Source: Branchiostoma floridae (Eukaryota; Chordata; Leptocardii; Amphioxiformes; Branchiostomatidae). From it: 64,000 nt of DNA. Shown one piece after another: positions 27,536 to 38,180 of the stretch. Location: NCBI RefSeq assembly GCF_000003815.2, contig NC_049981.1, positions 25,862,463 through 25,926,462 of the forward strand. The letters are read 5' to 3'. Positions within the stretch are counted from its first letter, which is position 1; every line of letters begins with the position of its first letter. The notes under the pieces were generated by a model. It was not told the origin of the DNA and did not search any database. It saw only the letters and a list, made by a program, of their open reading frames with translations. A program made the translations under genes and the position numbers.

Positions 27536-28069
27536 AGAACGTATGTGTACTGATAGCAACCAAACCTCGTCTCATGATGACTTCTAAGCAATCCTGGTAT
27601 CATGAAAACTTAGAGTTGTGACTGAAGATGAATGTGTGGGGAAGTTTCATCCTGATAAATCCATCATGACTTTTGAGACAAAAAAAAGCCCCTCCATCCG
27701 CCCGAAGACATCCACAGCTACACCAGTCTTGGTCACCGCCAATGCGTCATGGGGGATATACATCATAAACATAAACCCACCTGATCTATAGTAAGCCTGG
27801 TGTAATACAGACTACAAATATCTTTCATGTGTGCGGTACAGCTATCACCACCCGTGGGTACTAAAACCGCTGACGCACCCGCCGCGGAGATCCTCGACAG
27901 GAACATGTAAGCCTTGCCGGGGTAACTGACACTGTTTGATTCATACTGCCCCACGGGGCATGCCGGAACCAAGTTGCAGCAAAGCCATGACATGCTTTAT
28001 ATCTTTTCATAACTCAAGGTAAGATAACGGTAAAGGTCCCATAGGGTTTTCGGAAGCTGTAGGGGCAGC

Positions 28070-28495
28070 GGGTTGTCAATACGCTATATCTCGGGAATGG
28101 TATTGGAAGGCTGGGTCCATCTGACCAATAAACTGGTGGACGTACCGACTGATAAGTATCTAATACCAGCTCAAAAACGAACAAGAAACAGCCATGACTT
28201 CAAATACAAGAGTTACCAACCTAGGATTGATGTGTTCAAAATTCGTATTTTCCCAGAACTATCGTAGAGTGGAACTTGTTATCACCAAGCACAGTAGGGG
28301 CATCTTCTCTGGATAGTTTTAAAGAACGCTTGCAGATAGATGTGCAAAAGTTAGGTGTGACGGATCGTTCAGTGTAATATAACCAGCTGCTGCTGCACCG
28401 CGTGCCTGCGAAGCTGGTGTGTTACGCCGAAGGGCGGTTATACTGGCTATATAGATACAGATACGGATACAGATCTCTCTCCTCCCACCGCCTTT
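28070..28495 (+). mobile_element. CR1-like LINE 3' relic (reverse transcriptase C-terminus)
   Basis: The frame 28073-28267 reads HLTNKLVDVPTDKYLIPAQK, then TRNSHDFKYKSYQPRIDVFK, typical of the segment after the RT core of CR1/Jockey-type LINEs. After a frame break it continues as VEWNLLSPSTVGASSLDSFK. The end carries a (gatacagatacg)-type repeat. The element lacks the endonuclease and RT catalytic motifs and is inactive. Confidence 0.7.
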
Positions 28496-28513
28496 AACCT
28501 CAGTCCCCAACTG

Positions 28514-28541
28514 GAGTTAGCTACCTATGTACACCTGGGTA
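28514..28541 (-). mobile_element. Possible SINE fragment
   Basis: The reverse complement reads cttacccaggtgtacatagg, similar to the cacccaggtgtacatg segment of the SINE at 51930-52161. It is too short for certainty. Confidence 0.25.
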
Positions 28542-30067
28542 AGGCTAACGTCACATTTCCAAACCGGGGCCCGGCTGGGCGGGTGGTAGAAACGGAAATT
28601 GACATGTATATGTACAAATATACACAAATAATGTCTACGGCTATTCTCTTTACGTCTTGTGTACGTAGTTTGTGTCTTTGTATCATATATCACCTTCCGG
28701 AAAGCTGCTCGACCGGGATCCGGTTTGAAAATGTGACGCAGCCGGCCTAGGGAAAATAACTTGAAAGGTGCGGAAAACTGTGTAAATTACGTAAAGTCTT
28801 CCCAGCTGGAATCGGACCCGTGGCTTCTTCATCTTGCATGTGTCCGCTCGCCTACCCAGCGGTAGGTTCGTGATCAGTGCAGGACTATGAAAGTGCCCTT
28901 ACGTTTGTTGGATGCGTTTCAACATCTCTCATTCCACGACGGTGATGAAGCCGTGTGTACCAGTATCACTTGATGAACGGGATAGCTGGGAATCTGTGTG
29001 GGATAATTAGACTCCTCCTGCATCTGGATTTACAGTCAGAACCAGACAAGATTATAAATCATTGCTCATGTTATACTGTGGACCGTAAAGTGATTTTGTG
29101 GTATCATGTTTATGTGTGGATACAACTCTATATTGTAGATTTCATAGGACTTAATCTAACGTGTAATCTATATCGTTGATAAATTTTCAGGCTCTTAGTA
29201 TCATATCTTTCCTCGTGAACTCAGTAAAAAGTAACATGCACGCCGATTCAATCTTCTCATGGATAAAAAATGTTCAAACAAGCAAATATCAGAATGGGAA
29301 TACGTGAATTATGTTAGTATTGGTGCTTGACGATATCAAGTAGTAAGTACGTAAACGTTTGGGACCGCATTTGTAACTCTGCAGCGACACCAAGTTGCAG
29401 TGCGAAGTAGAACCAGTCAGTATTGCCCCGAGGATGGACAAACGTCACAAACGTCGGTTCACGTAAATGCATAAATAGGTACATGTGAATAAAGAACCGT
29501 TTGCTATACATATATTTCAGAAAATTACATCATTTCAGAAGTTAGAAGAATTGACGTCGCCTATTTAGTAGTGATTCAATAGCAGCAGTGTGTGGTAGAA
29601 TGACTGGTTTATGGTAGAAGAATTACCACCCATACATATCCCTGTATCTGTCCTCTCCAGCTTCGTCCCTTCTTCCATCTTTTCTTGTCATTAATCTTTA
29701 ATTTCCCATGACCTGTCCCTGTGTTTTCCCTCCCTTCTCCCTCCCAGTCTTCCGTCCTGCAGTCATCCTTCCAGTCCATCTTTCTGTTTCTCAGCTGTTT
29801 TCCTTTTACATCATCAATCCTCCCCATCCCACATTTTTATGCGTCATTTACAGGAAACAATTCTTCAACGAGGTACAGGAAATAGCCGCACATCTGGAGC
29901 TGTTACGGCGTCTTTATTAAGCAGTGTTCAACTGACTGTGGTCCCTTTCCCTAAGCTCAATTACACGACCCATTGCCTGTGTCTCCGCTCATCCAAATAA
30001 CTCACTCGGCGTCACTCTCATATTCCTCACACCGTTCTGCACTCTGCTGCAAATGCTGTTTATTCTC
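28542..30067. other. Intergenic stretch, no recognised gene
   Basis: It contains a pyrimidine-rich block at about 29640-29830 that opens frames on both strands through composition alone. No motif was recognised. Confidence 0.4.
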
Positions 30068-30075
30068 ATTCAGAT

Positions 30076-30501
30076 TAGGGGTACGGTGTACCGGTACAAA
30101 ACCGGTTTCTCATTGGATAGGTCCAGAAAAAGCGGCCCGAAAAAAAATGGGTGGACCGGATGTTGGGACGATTGGAAAATGAACAGATTGTATGATCAGG
30201 CATTCACACGTTTCGGGGCTTTCCGGTCTAGGTAAAAACAAGAGCGAAGCAGTCTATAGCCATTTTACCAACTTTTACAGTCAATCATACAGAGGCAGGT
30301 AGCTTTGTAGGATTTTAAAACGCAAGTATGAGTAAAATAATATACAAAAAAGACTTCGTTGTAGCAAATGACCATTGTTTTGAATATCGTCCATTCACAA
30401 TTTTTCACATAATGAAACAGGTCCATGTTCAGGTCCGGACCTGGACCTGATCCTCTGGACCTGAACCGGACCTGAATTTTCTGTACCAGTACCCACCTCT
30501 A
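30076..30501 (+). mobile_element. hAT-type non-autonomous element, 426 bp copy
   Basis: It is flanked by an 8-bp direct duplication attcagat (30068-30075 and 30502-30509), the size made by hAT transposases. The ends are inverted and imperfect (taggggtacggtgtaccggt against the complement of gtaccagtacccacctcta). The interior shares gtgtaccggtacaaaaccgg and the palindromic caggtccggacctggacct block with 35044-35913. There is no transposase. Confidence 0.8.
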
Positions 30502-30509
30502 ATTCAGAT

Positions 30510-32524
30510 ATATTTGTTAACTGATGCGTCGTTCACAATGCACCGGTGCCTGTAGGAATGATGTAGCCCCGGCCGGGGTCTGAAGCTACAGATTAGTCTC
30601 CACAATTCCGTAATTGCGGAGAGGAGAGAAGAGACTCGGGAGCTATATTACGGCTGGATACCAGGCTAGTTGAAGTAAATGGCAGCCTCTTGTTATCGCG
30701 TGTCAGATAGTAACACGCACCACATACACATGTATCAGTAGGAGATTCGAGAGCCGAAATCCTGGATAGGCGTTTATCCCGTCATTACAATGTGTTGTCA
30801 CGGGAGGCTAGACCTAGATAAGCTATAGAATTTACAAGCAATCCTTTCAGCGTAATTAGCGATCTTAAGCGATGTATGCTTTAGCTCCAACAAATCGCTT
30901 TTAAGATGGAAACGTGTTATTTTCGTCGCGGACTTCCATGACTGAAACCTCCAGAACTTTCATTGATATGCATCTATTGACGGTTCTAATGAAAATGCAA
31001 TCGAGACCATGTATGGGAAAAGAACGGGAGAAGCGGATCGCGTGTGGATGACTTACGGAAGGAGGCTGCATGAAATGTGGGAGAGAGTGGCGGAAAACAA
31101 GTCATGATTACAGATATATTGAAAGCTAAAGCTGCTCACGCGAGTTGTGCCAAAGATGAACCTGTAATCTTCGTCTCCGACACGTAATAGGCTGTTCTAG
31201 GACGATTTGTTCCTTGCGTGGTCGTAGAACGAAATGACACACAGCCGGTAACTCGTGCATTCGTATTGTACGACGTCCTAGGACGAATGCCATCGTGACC
31301 GTGACTTAAATCTAGACAGAAGTATTTCAACTAGAAAGGCCGACATTTGCTTAAGAGCAAATACAGCATATTTCAGCCATACCCCTTCCCACGCAACATT
31401 GGACTGTTCCAAATCACCCCTGCGCAAAAATGGAACATCCTCTTAACAGTACATTATCCCCCAAAGTGGACTGGTATTGTGAATTGATTCCAGGTAAAAA
31501 CAGAGCTTGCTTCTATTTTTTCAGAAAATGACAATAATCACACCTTCCATTCAGAAAATTTTCATCATGACTGAAAATTGTTGAATGACTTCATGTAATG
31601 TCATTAACAATTTTCAGTACGATAACTAGGTGTAAGTTTAAAAAAGTATAAGCTCCTTGTGATGTGGGTACATTTATTATTGCAGTGAACTTTTTTTATT
31701 CAAGTAGGGCATACGGTTTAATAATTATCAAGCAGGTGCAGGTACTGTAGGAGCGTTTGTTTTCTTCAAGCTGTAAAACTGTTAAACTGTTTTACTTTGT
31801 ATGCAATCAGCCATCAAGCCTATTCTTATTTTAGTTTAACAACTTCCTGCCAGACCCGGAAGATACGATTGAACCTTGTTCGAGGATTTATTTTCGTCTG
31901 TTTGGTCAGTCTGTTCATACCCTGGCGCTGAGAGTGTTTTATTGGGCTGAAACTCTGGCAGTTTAAAGTTACTTACAATTTAAATGTTCAAAGTTTATGT
32001 CAAACAACAACAGCACTAGGAAATGTGGCCACTATAGACAGGTGGTCACTATAGAGAAAATGCTGATCTATTGACTAGGAGCCATACGTTACACATGATT
32101 TCAGTACACTGATCATTAATCATATAAACATTGCACAGGTAAGCCAATTGTTTAGATGTACAATTAAGTTCAAATAATTCTGAAGAGAAATATTGATGAG
32201 AAAATAATCATTCTCGCCACTGTCTAACTTATAATTACGTATCAAAACTAAACGCAGATTTTCTAACTAACGCACCTTTCGCCGACTTCATCAAAGGACC
32301 GCCGGCTATCAATCAAACACGGCTGTTGATTAGACTTAGAGTTTCAAACAGTCATGTGCTGTGTGCCAGTTGACAGCGAACTTCATGCTACGTGATGTTT
32401 TACATTGCTTGGACCTTCTTTGCTACAGCGGTGCTTCTACAAAATATTTAGACTGTAACACTGAGTCCCTTCTTGAAACATGTCCGTGGGAATATCAGCG
32501 AGGCGGCGACGTAGGGATATCAGA
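30510..32524. other. Intergenic stretch, nothing recognised
   Basis: No frame above 64 codons and no recognisable motif. A weak partial inverted repeat involving ctaggacgat/cctaggacgaat lies at about 31180-31290; otherwise I see nothing. Confidence 0.4.
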
Positions 32525-33870
32525 CCATCAACAAACGTCGCACGGCGGCTAACGGCGCAGCGAAGATACTAGCGCTATAAATAAGCGCTTCAACTAAGGA
32601 TGGCAACCCGTACAATATTTTTGTATACTGTTGAGCTAAGTAAAGTTTGTTGTTTATGAGGTTTTAGTTGTCTTTGAAGCTTTGACCCGAAATATTTTAA
32701 AGTCAAAGTGGTGAAGAGAAGTAAGTGACTGCTACGATTATCGTAGATATGGCCCTAAAAAAACTGATAAAAGAAGCCTTCTCAATAGTCTAAAATGCAA
32801 GAGCTTCCGGGGGGGCTTCGCCCACCTGGGTCCCCCCACAGTGGCCCTGCCCCTGGACCCCGCCAGGGACATTCGGCGGCCCCCGGACCCCTGTCCGACG
32901 CTTTGAAAAAATCCTGGCGAGAAGTCTGTACGGCCTGAGTCTTCAAGTTAACGTATTGTGTGGTCCCGCTTATGAATATTAATTAGCCTTCGCTTTCCTC
33001 TTCGCTGATTGGCTGAATCATTAATTGAATTAACTCTTCCTGCCGGCTAGACGCAGGTGCAGATGTCGGCTCTGTGGGGTGAACGTCCGAAAGGTCATGG
33101 CATGGAGAACGAAAGAAAACCAATTTCCCCTAAAAAAAGTGCTGTAATTAAGCCTTTTACAGTCCTTTATGCCAAAAATTTTACTTGGATCATTTTACCA
33201 ACTATCTTATGCCTATCTATACCAAATGTTACTCATACCAGGGTACAGGGGTGCAAAATATACCGTTATAAGACCGTCAACAACAGTCGCACGGAGCTAA
33301 CAGCGCAGCGAAAATACCATCGCTAGCGTTTCAACTTCGGATAACAAGTTATAAGTACTGTTGAACTCAGTAACGTTAAAGTTTGTTTTTAGTTGCCTTT
33401 GACGGTTTGACCTGAAATAGTGTTACGCTAAACTCCTGAAGAGAAGTTAAGTGACTGCTGCGATTATCATAGATATGCCCCTAAGAACTGATACAATATA
33501 AAGCCTTCTGAATAGTCTAAAATGCGAGAGCCTTAGGTGGGCTTCGCTCCCCCTGGCGGGAACACTGCTATATACGGGATCATGAGGCCCCGCTTATGAA
33601 TATTAATTAGCCTTTGGCCTCCTCTACGCTGATTGGCTAGGTCTTTGATTCAATTAACTCTCCGGCTGACGCGCACAGGTGTGGCTCTGTGCGGGGTCAC
33701 GGAAGGTCACGTCAGGAGGCCAAAAGAAAACATATTTCCCCTCAGAAAAGTGCCAAAATTAATCATTTTAAAGTTGTTTATGTCAAAAATTTTACTTGAA
33801 TCTTGTTACCAAGTATCTAATGCCTATCTATACCAAATTTCAGGTCATTTAATTGTAATACCAGGGTACA
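32525..33870 (+). repeat. Two diverged direct copies of a 0.6-0.75-kb unit
   Basis: The first unit starts near 32525 (caacaaacgtcgcacgg) and the second near 33274 (caacaacagtcgcacgg). Shared landmarks in order: gaagagaagt, gactgct, cgattatc, tagtctaaaatgc, a G-rich gggcttcgc block, cttatgaatattaattagcc, ctgattggct, atttcccct, aaaattttactt and atgcctatctataccaaat. There is no coding content; the second copy runs into the 163-bp array. Confidence 0.75.
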
Positions 33871-33873
33871 GGA

Positions 33874-34525
33874 GCCAAAAGTGTCCTTTTTTGGTCAAAA
33901 ATTGGCCAAAAATCGCAAAAATAAGCATTTTGTTGCACTGTACACCAAAAGTGTTATTGAATTTATATGAAGGGATTATCAAGGCACATCTGTGTCAAAT
34001 TTCAGCTCATTCGGTTGCAATACCAAGGTACAGGAGCCAAAAGTGTCCCTTTTTGGTCAAAAATTGGTCAAAAAATCGCAAAAATAAGCATTTTGTTGTA
34101 CTGTACACCAAAAGTGTTATTGAATTTATATGGGGGCATTATCAAGGCACATCTCTGTCAAATTTCAGCTCATTTGGTTGTAATACCAGGGTACAGGGGC
34201 CAAAAGTGTCCTTTTTTGGTCAAAAATTGGTCAAAAAATCGCAAAAATAAGCATTTTGTTGTACTGTACACCAAAAGTGTTATCGAATTTATATGGGGGC
34301 ATTATCAAGGCACATCTCTGTCAAATTTCAGCTCATTTGGTTGTAATACCAGGGTACAGGGGCCAAAATATACAGTTTTGGTCTAAAATTGACCAAAAAA
34401 TCTCAATAAAATCATTTTAGAGGCAGATATGAAAAAACTGAGAAAAAAGCATCAAGGTATTGGCCCATTCTACCCCTGTGCCAAATTGCAGGTCATTCGG
34501 TCCAGGAACGGCGGAGATGAATCAC
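33874..34525 (+). repeat. Tandem array, 163-bp period
   Basis: The phrase gccaaaagtgtcc (or gccaaaatata in the last unit) begins at 33874, 34036, 34199 and 34362, giving periods of 162, 163 and 163. Units share caaaaattggtcaaaaa, ataagcattttgttg, gtacaccaaaagtgttat and aaatttcagctcatt. The open frames of 205 and 139 codons here are this repeat read through and show the same peptide recurring. Confidence 0.9.
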
Positions 34526-34575
34526 TTTGAAGATTTGACAGGAGAAAGAAGAAGAAAGAAAGAAGAAACATGGTT
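34526..34575 (+). repeat. (GAAAGAA)-type purine tract ending the repeat block
   Basis: The composite repeat ends in gaagatttgacaggagaaag followed by agaagaaagaaagaagaaac. It may be the 3' end of the mobile unit that spread this block. Confidence 0.5.
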
Positions 34576-35043
34576 ACCATGTGCGTTATCGCTGCCCAGT
34601 TGCCGTTCTCATGATACATTTTAGTATATGAAATCACGATCTTCTCTTATCTACGAAACTCCGGATCCAAGTTAGCATTAAGGTGAAAAATTGCAGCAAA
34701 TTCTCATCTGAACAAATTGTCTACAGAAAACTCTCATCTGTAACAGTGTGGGCTGGATGCTGGGGGCGGTGTCTGGTACGATAAGCGATGACTCTTCCAT
34801 TTTATCTGCCCCTGCCCACACATCTTCCTATTTACCAGAGTAGGCCCGAAAAGAATGGACCGACTTGACTCCGGGTCTTCTGGTCAATGCATGGCGTCTG
34901 ACGGCAAATCTTCCCCTTATCATGTCTGACGTGGTGGATTGACTCGTGTATCAATAAGGCATTTCCACTAGGTATGGAGACCGCTGAGTGACCGATCAGC
35001 GACTGGTACCGTTTAACGATCGGTAACATTTAATGGTCGCTAT

Positions 35044-35913
35044 TAGGGCTGGGTATCGGTACACTGTACCGGTACAAAACCGGTTTTTCTTCTTGGACCG
35101 GTCCGAAAAAACCGGACCTGAAAAAAATCTGTGGACCGGATGTTGGACCGATTCGAAAATTCACGTCAGTAACAGGCTATTGCTACATGCGATCTTCTGT
35201 CCAATACCAAGACTAATCATATTTTACGGCCAAACAGAGCTGCTACATGCAGCTGTAAATGATATCTCGAAAGTTAAAACGGTTAAAGGATGCGTCAATA
35301 GACGGAGATGTGAGTTTAGGTAGTTTTGAGTAAGTGCCAACAGTGGCTAGCCTACAACTTTGATAAGTGGCTAGTGATGCGAAACATGTACATACTTGCA
35401 CTGGCGTAAATTTACAGTTGTCTAACTCGGGAACAAAAATGACAACCAAGTTAACCGCAAATCAAGTTACTTATATTTGTCACTCCCTTTTGCCCATAGT
35501 CAGCTTATTTCCTTGAGCTTGAATAACCTAAATCCACCATACAACGACAACAACGCGCAGCAAAACAAACGCGATCATTTTGATTCAGGCAAAAGAACCT
35601 GTGTTTATTTTTTCCAGATAAGTAAGAGTATGTCTCAAAGTAAAAAAAGTGGTGTATTGTTACATATCCGTTTCCTTCCTGCATATGAGTTGTTTGGGTA
35701 TAGATAGCTATCATGTCCATCTACAGTTTAAACACTCATACTATCTAGTCCTAGAGACCTGTGTTTAAATCTAGCTCTCCAAAATTTCATATGCATGACA
35801 TAGTACTGCTGTTCTACTATAATCAGGTCCAGGTTCAGGTCCGGACCTGGACCTAATCCTTTGGACCTGAACCGGACCTGGACCTGAATTTTCTGTACCG
35901 GTACCCAGCCCTA
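35044..35913 (+). mobile_element. hAT-type non-autonomous element, 870 bp copy
   Basis: It is flanked by an exact 8-bp duplication gtcgctat (35036-35043 and 35914-35921). The terminal inverted repeat is tagggctgggtatcggtac against gtaccggtacccagcccta, 18 of 19 positions pairing. Subterminal palindromes (ccggtacaaaaccggttttt and caggtccggacctggacct) are shared with 30076-30501. The interior has no transposase frame, so it would need one in trans. Confidence 0.88.
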
Positions 35914-35921
35914 GTCGCTAT

Positions 35922-37630
35922 GATTCGTCGAATATGAGCCCTGATGTAAACGAGTGATTTGAAGAGACAGCAAAACAGAAGAAAAACTTTCAGAATGTGA
36001 TCATTCGTTAACGAAATTTGTTTGAACTAACGTCCAAGCCGGCTTTAAGCACGGAGAATGATCCGGATAAATGACAGTTACCAGTGAGGAATTTGGGTAG
36101 TCCAAGCAGATATGGCAATCGGTCTTGTTTCTAGCCTAATTAGTTGCGTTCAGGTTTTCTGTTTGCATTCCTTGTGCGAAGAGATGCGCCATTATATAGT
36201 AACCAAACTGGCTACATCAGCTTGTAGACTAAGTTTTTAGTCGCTCACCGATCGGAGCATCAATGGAAAGGCGCTGGGAAGGTCAGAGCTGATAGTGAAG
36301 AGGTCTGCCGTACTGTCTCGCAGAGTAGATGATCGTATGGAGATAAGGCGCTGCTCGCCATCGCTACAAGCGTGAACAATAGTTTTCCGCTGACACTAAA
36401 TATTCTGGTTTGAAAGCCGCTGCTTATAGATTAGATCATTTCAGTTACACCATCATAAATCGTTCCTTCTCCACTATACACATTGAACATGACTGATACA
36501 CTAGTAGTACGGCAAAGATTGCGCTGGTCACTCTCCGTATAATACTTATCTACATACACCAACTCAAGTCAGAGACACAATAGCTATAAAGCCAGGTTCC
36601 ACAGACAGATATTGTAGTAAGATAGAACGTACGGTAGGAGGTATTTTGTTGTGTAGAAAAACTGACTAATGGGTTGTTACCTTCATGAATGATAGAGGTA
36701 TTGTTTTTGTAGTGTCTGCCTGTCTATTACGTACATGTATGTGCTTCCGGACATTTGTAAGAACCCCTGGGTGGATTGTGATGATATTTGGTATACGGGA
36801 ACTGTAGGTTTTAGAAAACTAACGACTTGGGGGCCCCTGGTGTGTGACTGTGGTACTGCAGCAGAACGTCTTTTTTTTGTATCTTTTTGTCCTGGTGTGT
36901 TACGATCTTTTAAAAAAATTCGGATTTTTCTTCTTCTGCTATGTATGTGTACCTTATCATTGTCACATTTATATCTTTCTTCTGACCATAAATCGTGATC
37001 ATGGCTTGTTAAAAACAGGAAGTGGTAATGCTGGACGTTCCGTAGCAGTACCATGAAACGCCGCTTGGGGCCCAAAATACATTCAATTGCGGTCTCATCA
37101 AGACCTACCCACATGACGGCCAAATAACAAGACAATTCATTATGGCCTTCTGATCTATAATGTCCACTCACAGATTCACGCACACACACGCCAGTAGTCA
37201 TCAGCACGTATCGTCTGCAGAAGCTGCGGCGGACAAGTCTAGTCCTCGTCACACTATCACGGAGAAGTTTGGGATCCACGCAACTAGCCTGAAAGGTCAA
37301 CAACTCCTAGGGCATTAGTCTTGGATTGACAGCTCAGATCGGCGAAGCGCTCAGCGCGCGGTGAAAAGTGCACAGGGGTCGTCGGGGAATATAGCAGGGT
37401 TCTGTCTTGCTGACGTGGGTTGGTGTAAGGTCATGTACAGATAAGACTCGCGGCTTTCAGCGCTGTTCTGATAGCAACAAGACATGCTGGCTGAGATACT
37501 GCAGTTCAAGGGAGACAGGAGTACCGAAGGTTTCTGATCACAGCGATAACGCCTTGTAGCACCACCTACATGTACATCATACATGCATATTGGTGTATCT
37601 ACGTACACATCATTTCTTGTATAAAAGATG
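35922..37630. other. Intergenic stretch with an unassigned 206-codon minus-strand frame
   Basis: The frame at 36683-37303 (-) is the longest without repeats in this region. I recognise no domain; composition is basic and irregular, with no neighbouring exon in phase. The 36740-36900 part (gggcccctggtgtgtgactg, then tggtactgcagcagaacg) reads like repeated non-coding DNA. I do not call a gene. Confidence 0.35.
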
Positions 37631-37633
37631 TTA

Positions 37634-37795
37634 ATCTCCAAGCAGNNNNNNNNNNNNNNNNNNNNNNNNNNNNNNNNNNNNNNNNNNNNNNNNNNNNNNN
37701 NNNNNNNNNNNNNNNNNNNNNNNNNNNNNNNNNNNNNNNNNNNNNTCCTTCCCCAGCTTATGTTACTGTTTTATGCCACCGAAGGAATCTGCTTG
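37634..37795. repeat. Foldback-family element interrupted by an assembly gap
   Basis: The left end atctccaagcag at 37634 and right end ctgcttggagt near 37783 are inverted and match the ends of the foldback at 13643-13779. The 100-N gap (37646-37745) lies between them. Confidence 0.5.
37646..37745. other. Assembly gap, 100 N
   Basis: A run of exactly 100 N, a conventional size for a gap of unknown length. Confidence 0.99.
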
Positions 37796-38180
37796 GAGTT
37801 AAAAAAAATGTACGGTATTAGAATATTGTAAATCGCGAAAAAACCAAACAGAATTTTCTACATACTCTTTAATACATACCATAAATATTTGGGACGAAAA
37901 GACAATGAATGCGACAAATATCATTTTATATACATTTAAATTGACAAAGAAAATTGGAAGGCAATCCTCATACCTCATTTTGACCCTTCGAGTTTCCCAG
38001 ACAAATAAACAGCATTGTTTTTACAGAAACACCAACAGACAGACACACAGATAGGCAACCCCAAACCAATCCCTTGATCAAAATGAATCATGGTCATGCA
38101 CTTGAAAACTACCAGTAGTGCCTATAGTTCTTTTGTGAGTCCTCCTACTGCTCATTTACCTTTATTTATCTATTTGTTTG

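Noticed and set aside
27156-27621. Several frames up to 134 codons rich in Cys-Val or Ser-Leu and Arg-Glu
   Set aside because: Pure products of the GT and GA microsatellites.
29609-29827. 72-codon minus-strand basic frame
   Set aside because: Caused by a pyrimidine-rich plus strand; no motif.
33633-34386. Open frames of 205 and 139 codons
   Set aside because: They are the 163-bp tandem array read through; the same peptide returns every 54 residues.
36683-37303. 206-codon minus-strand frame
   Set aside because: No domain, no splice partner, irregular composition; kept only as a note for the region.
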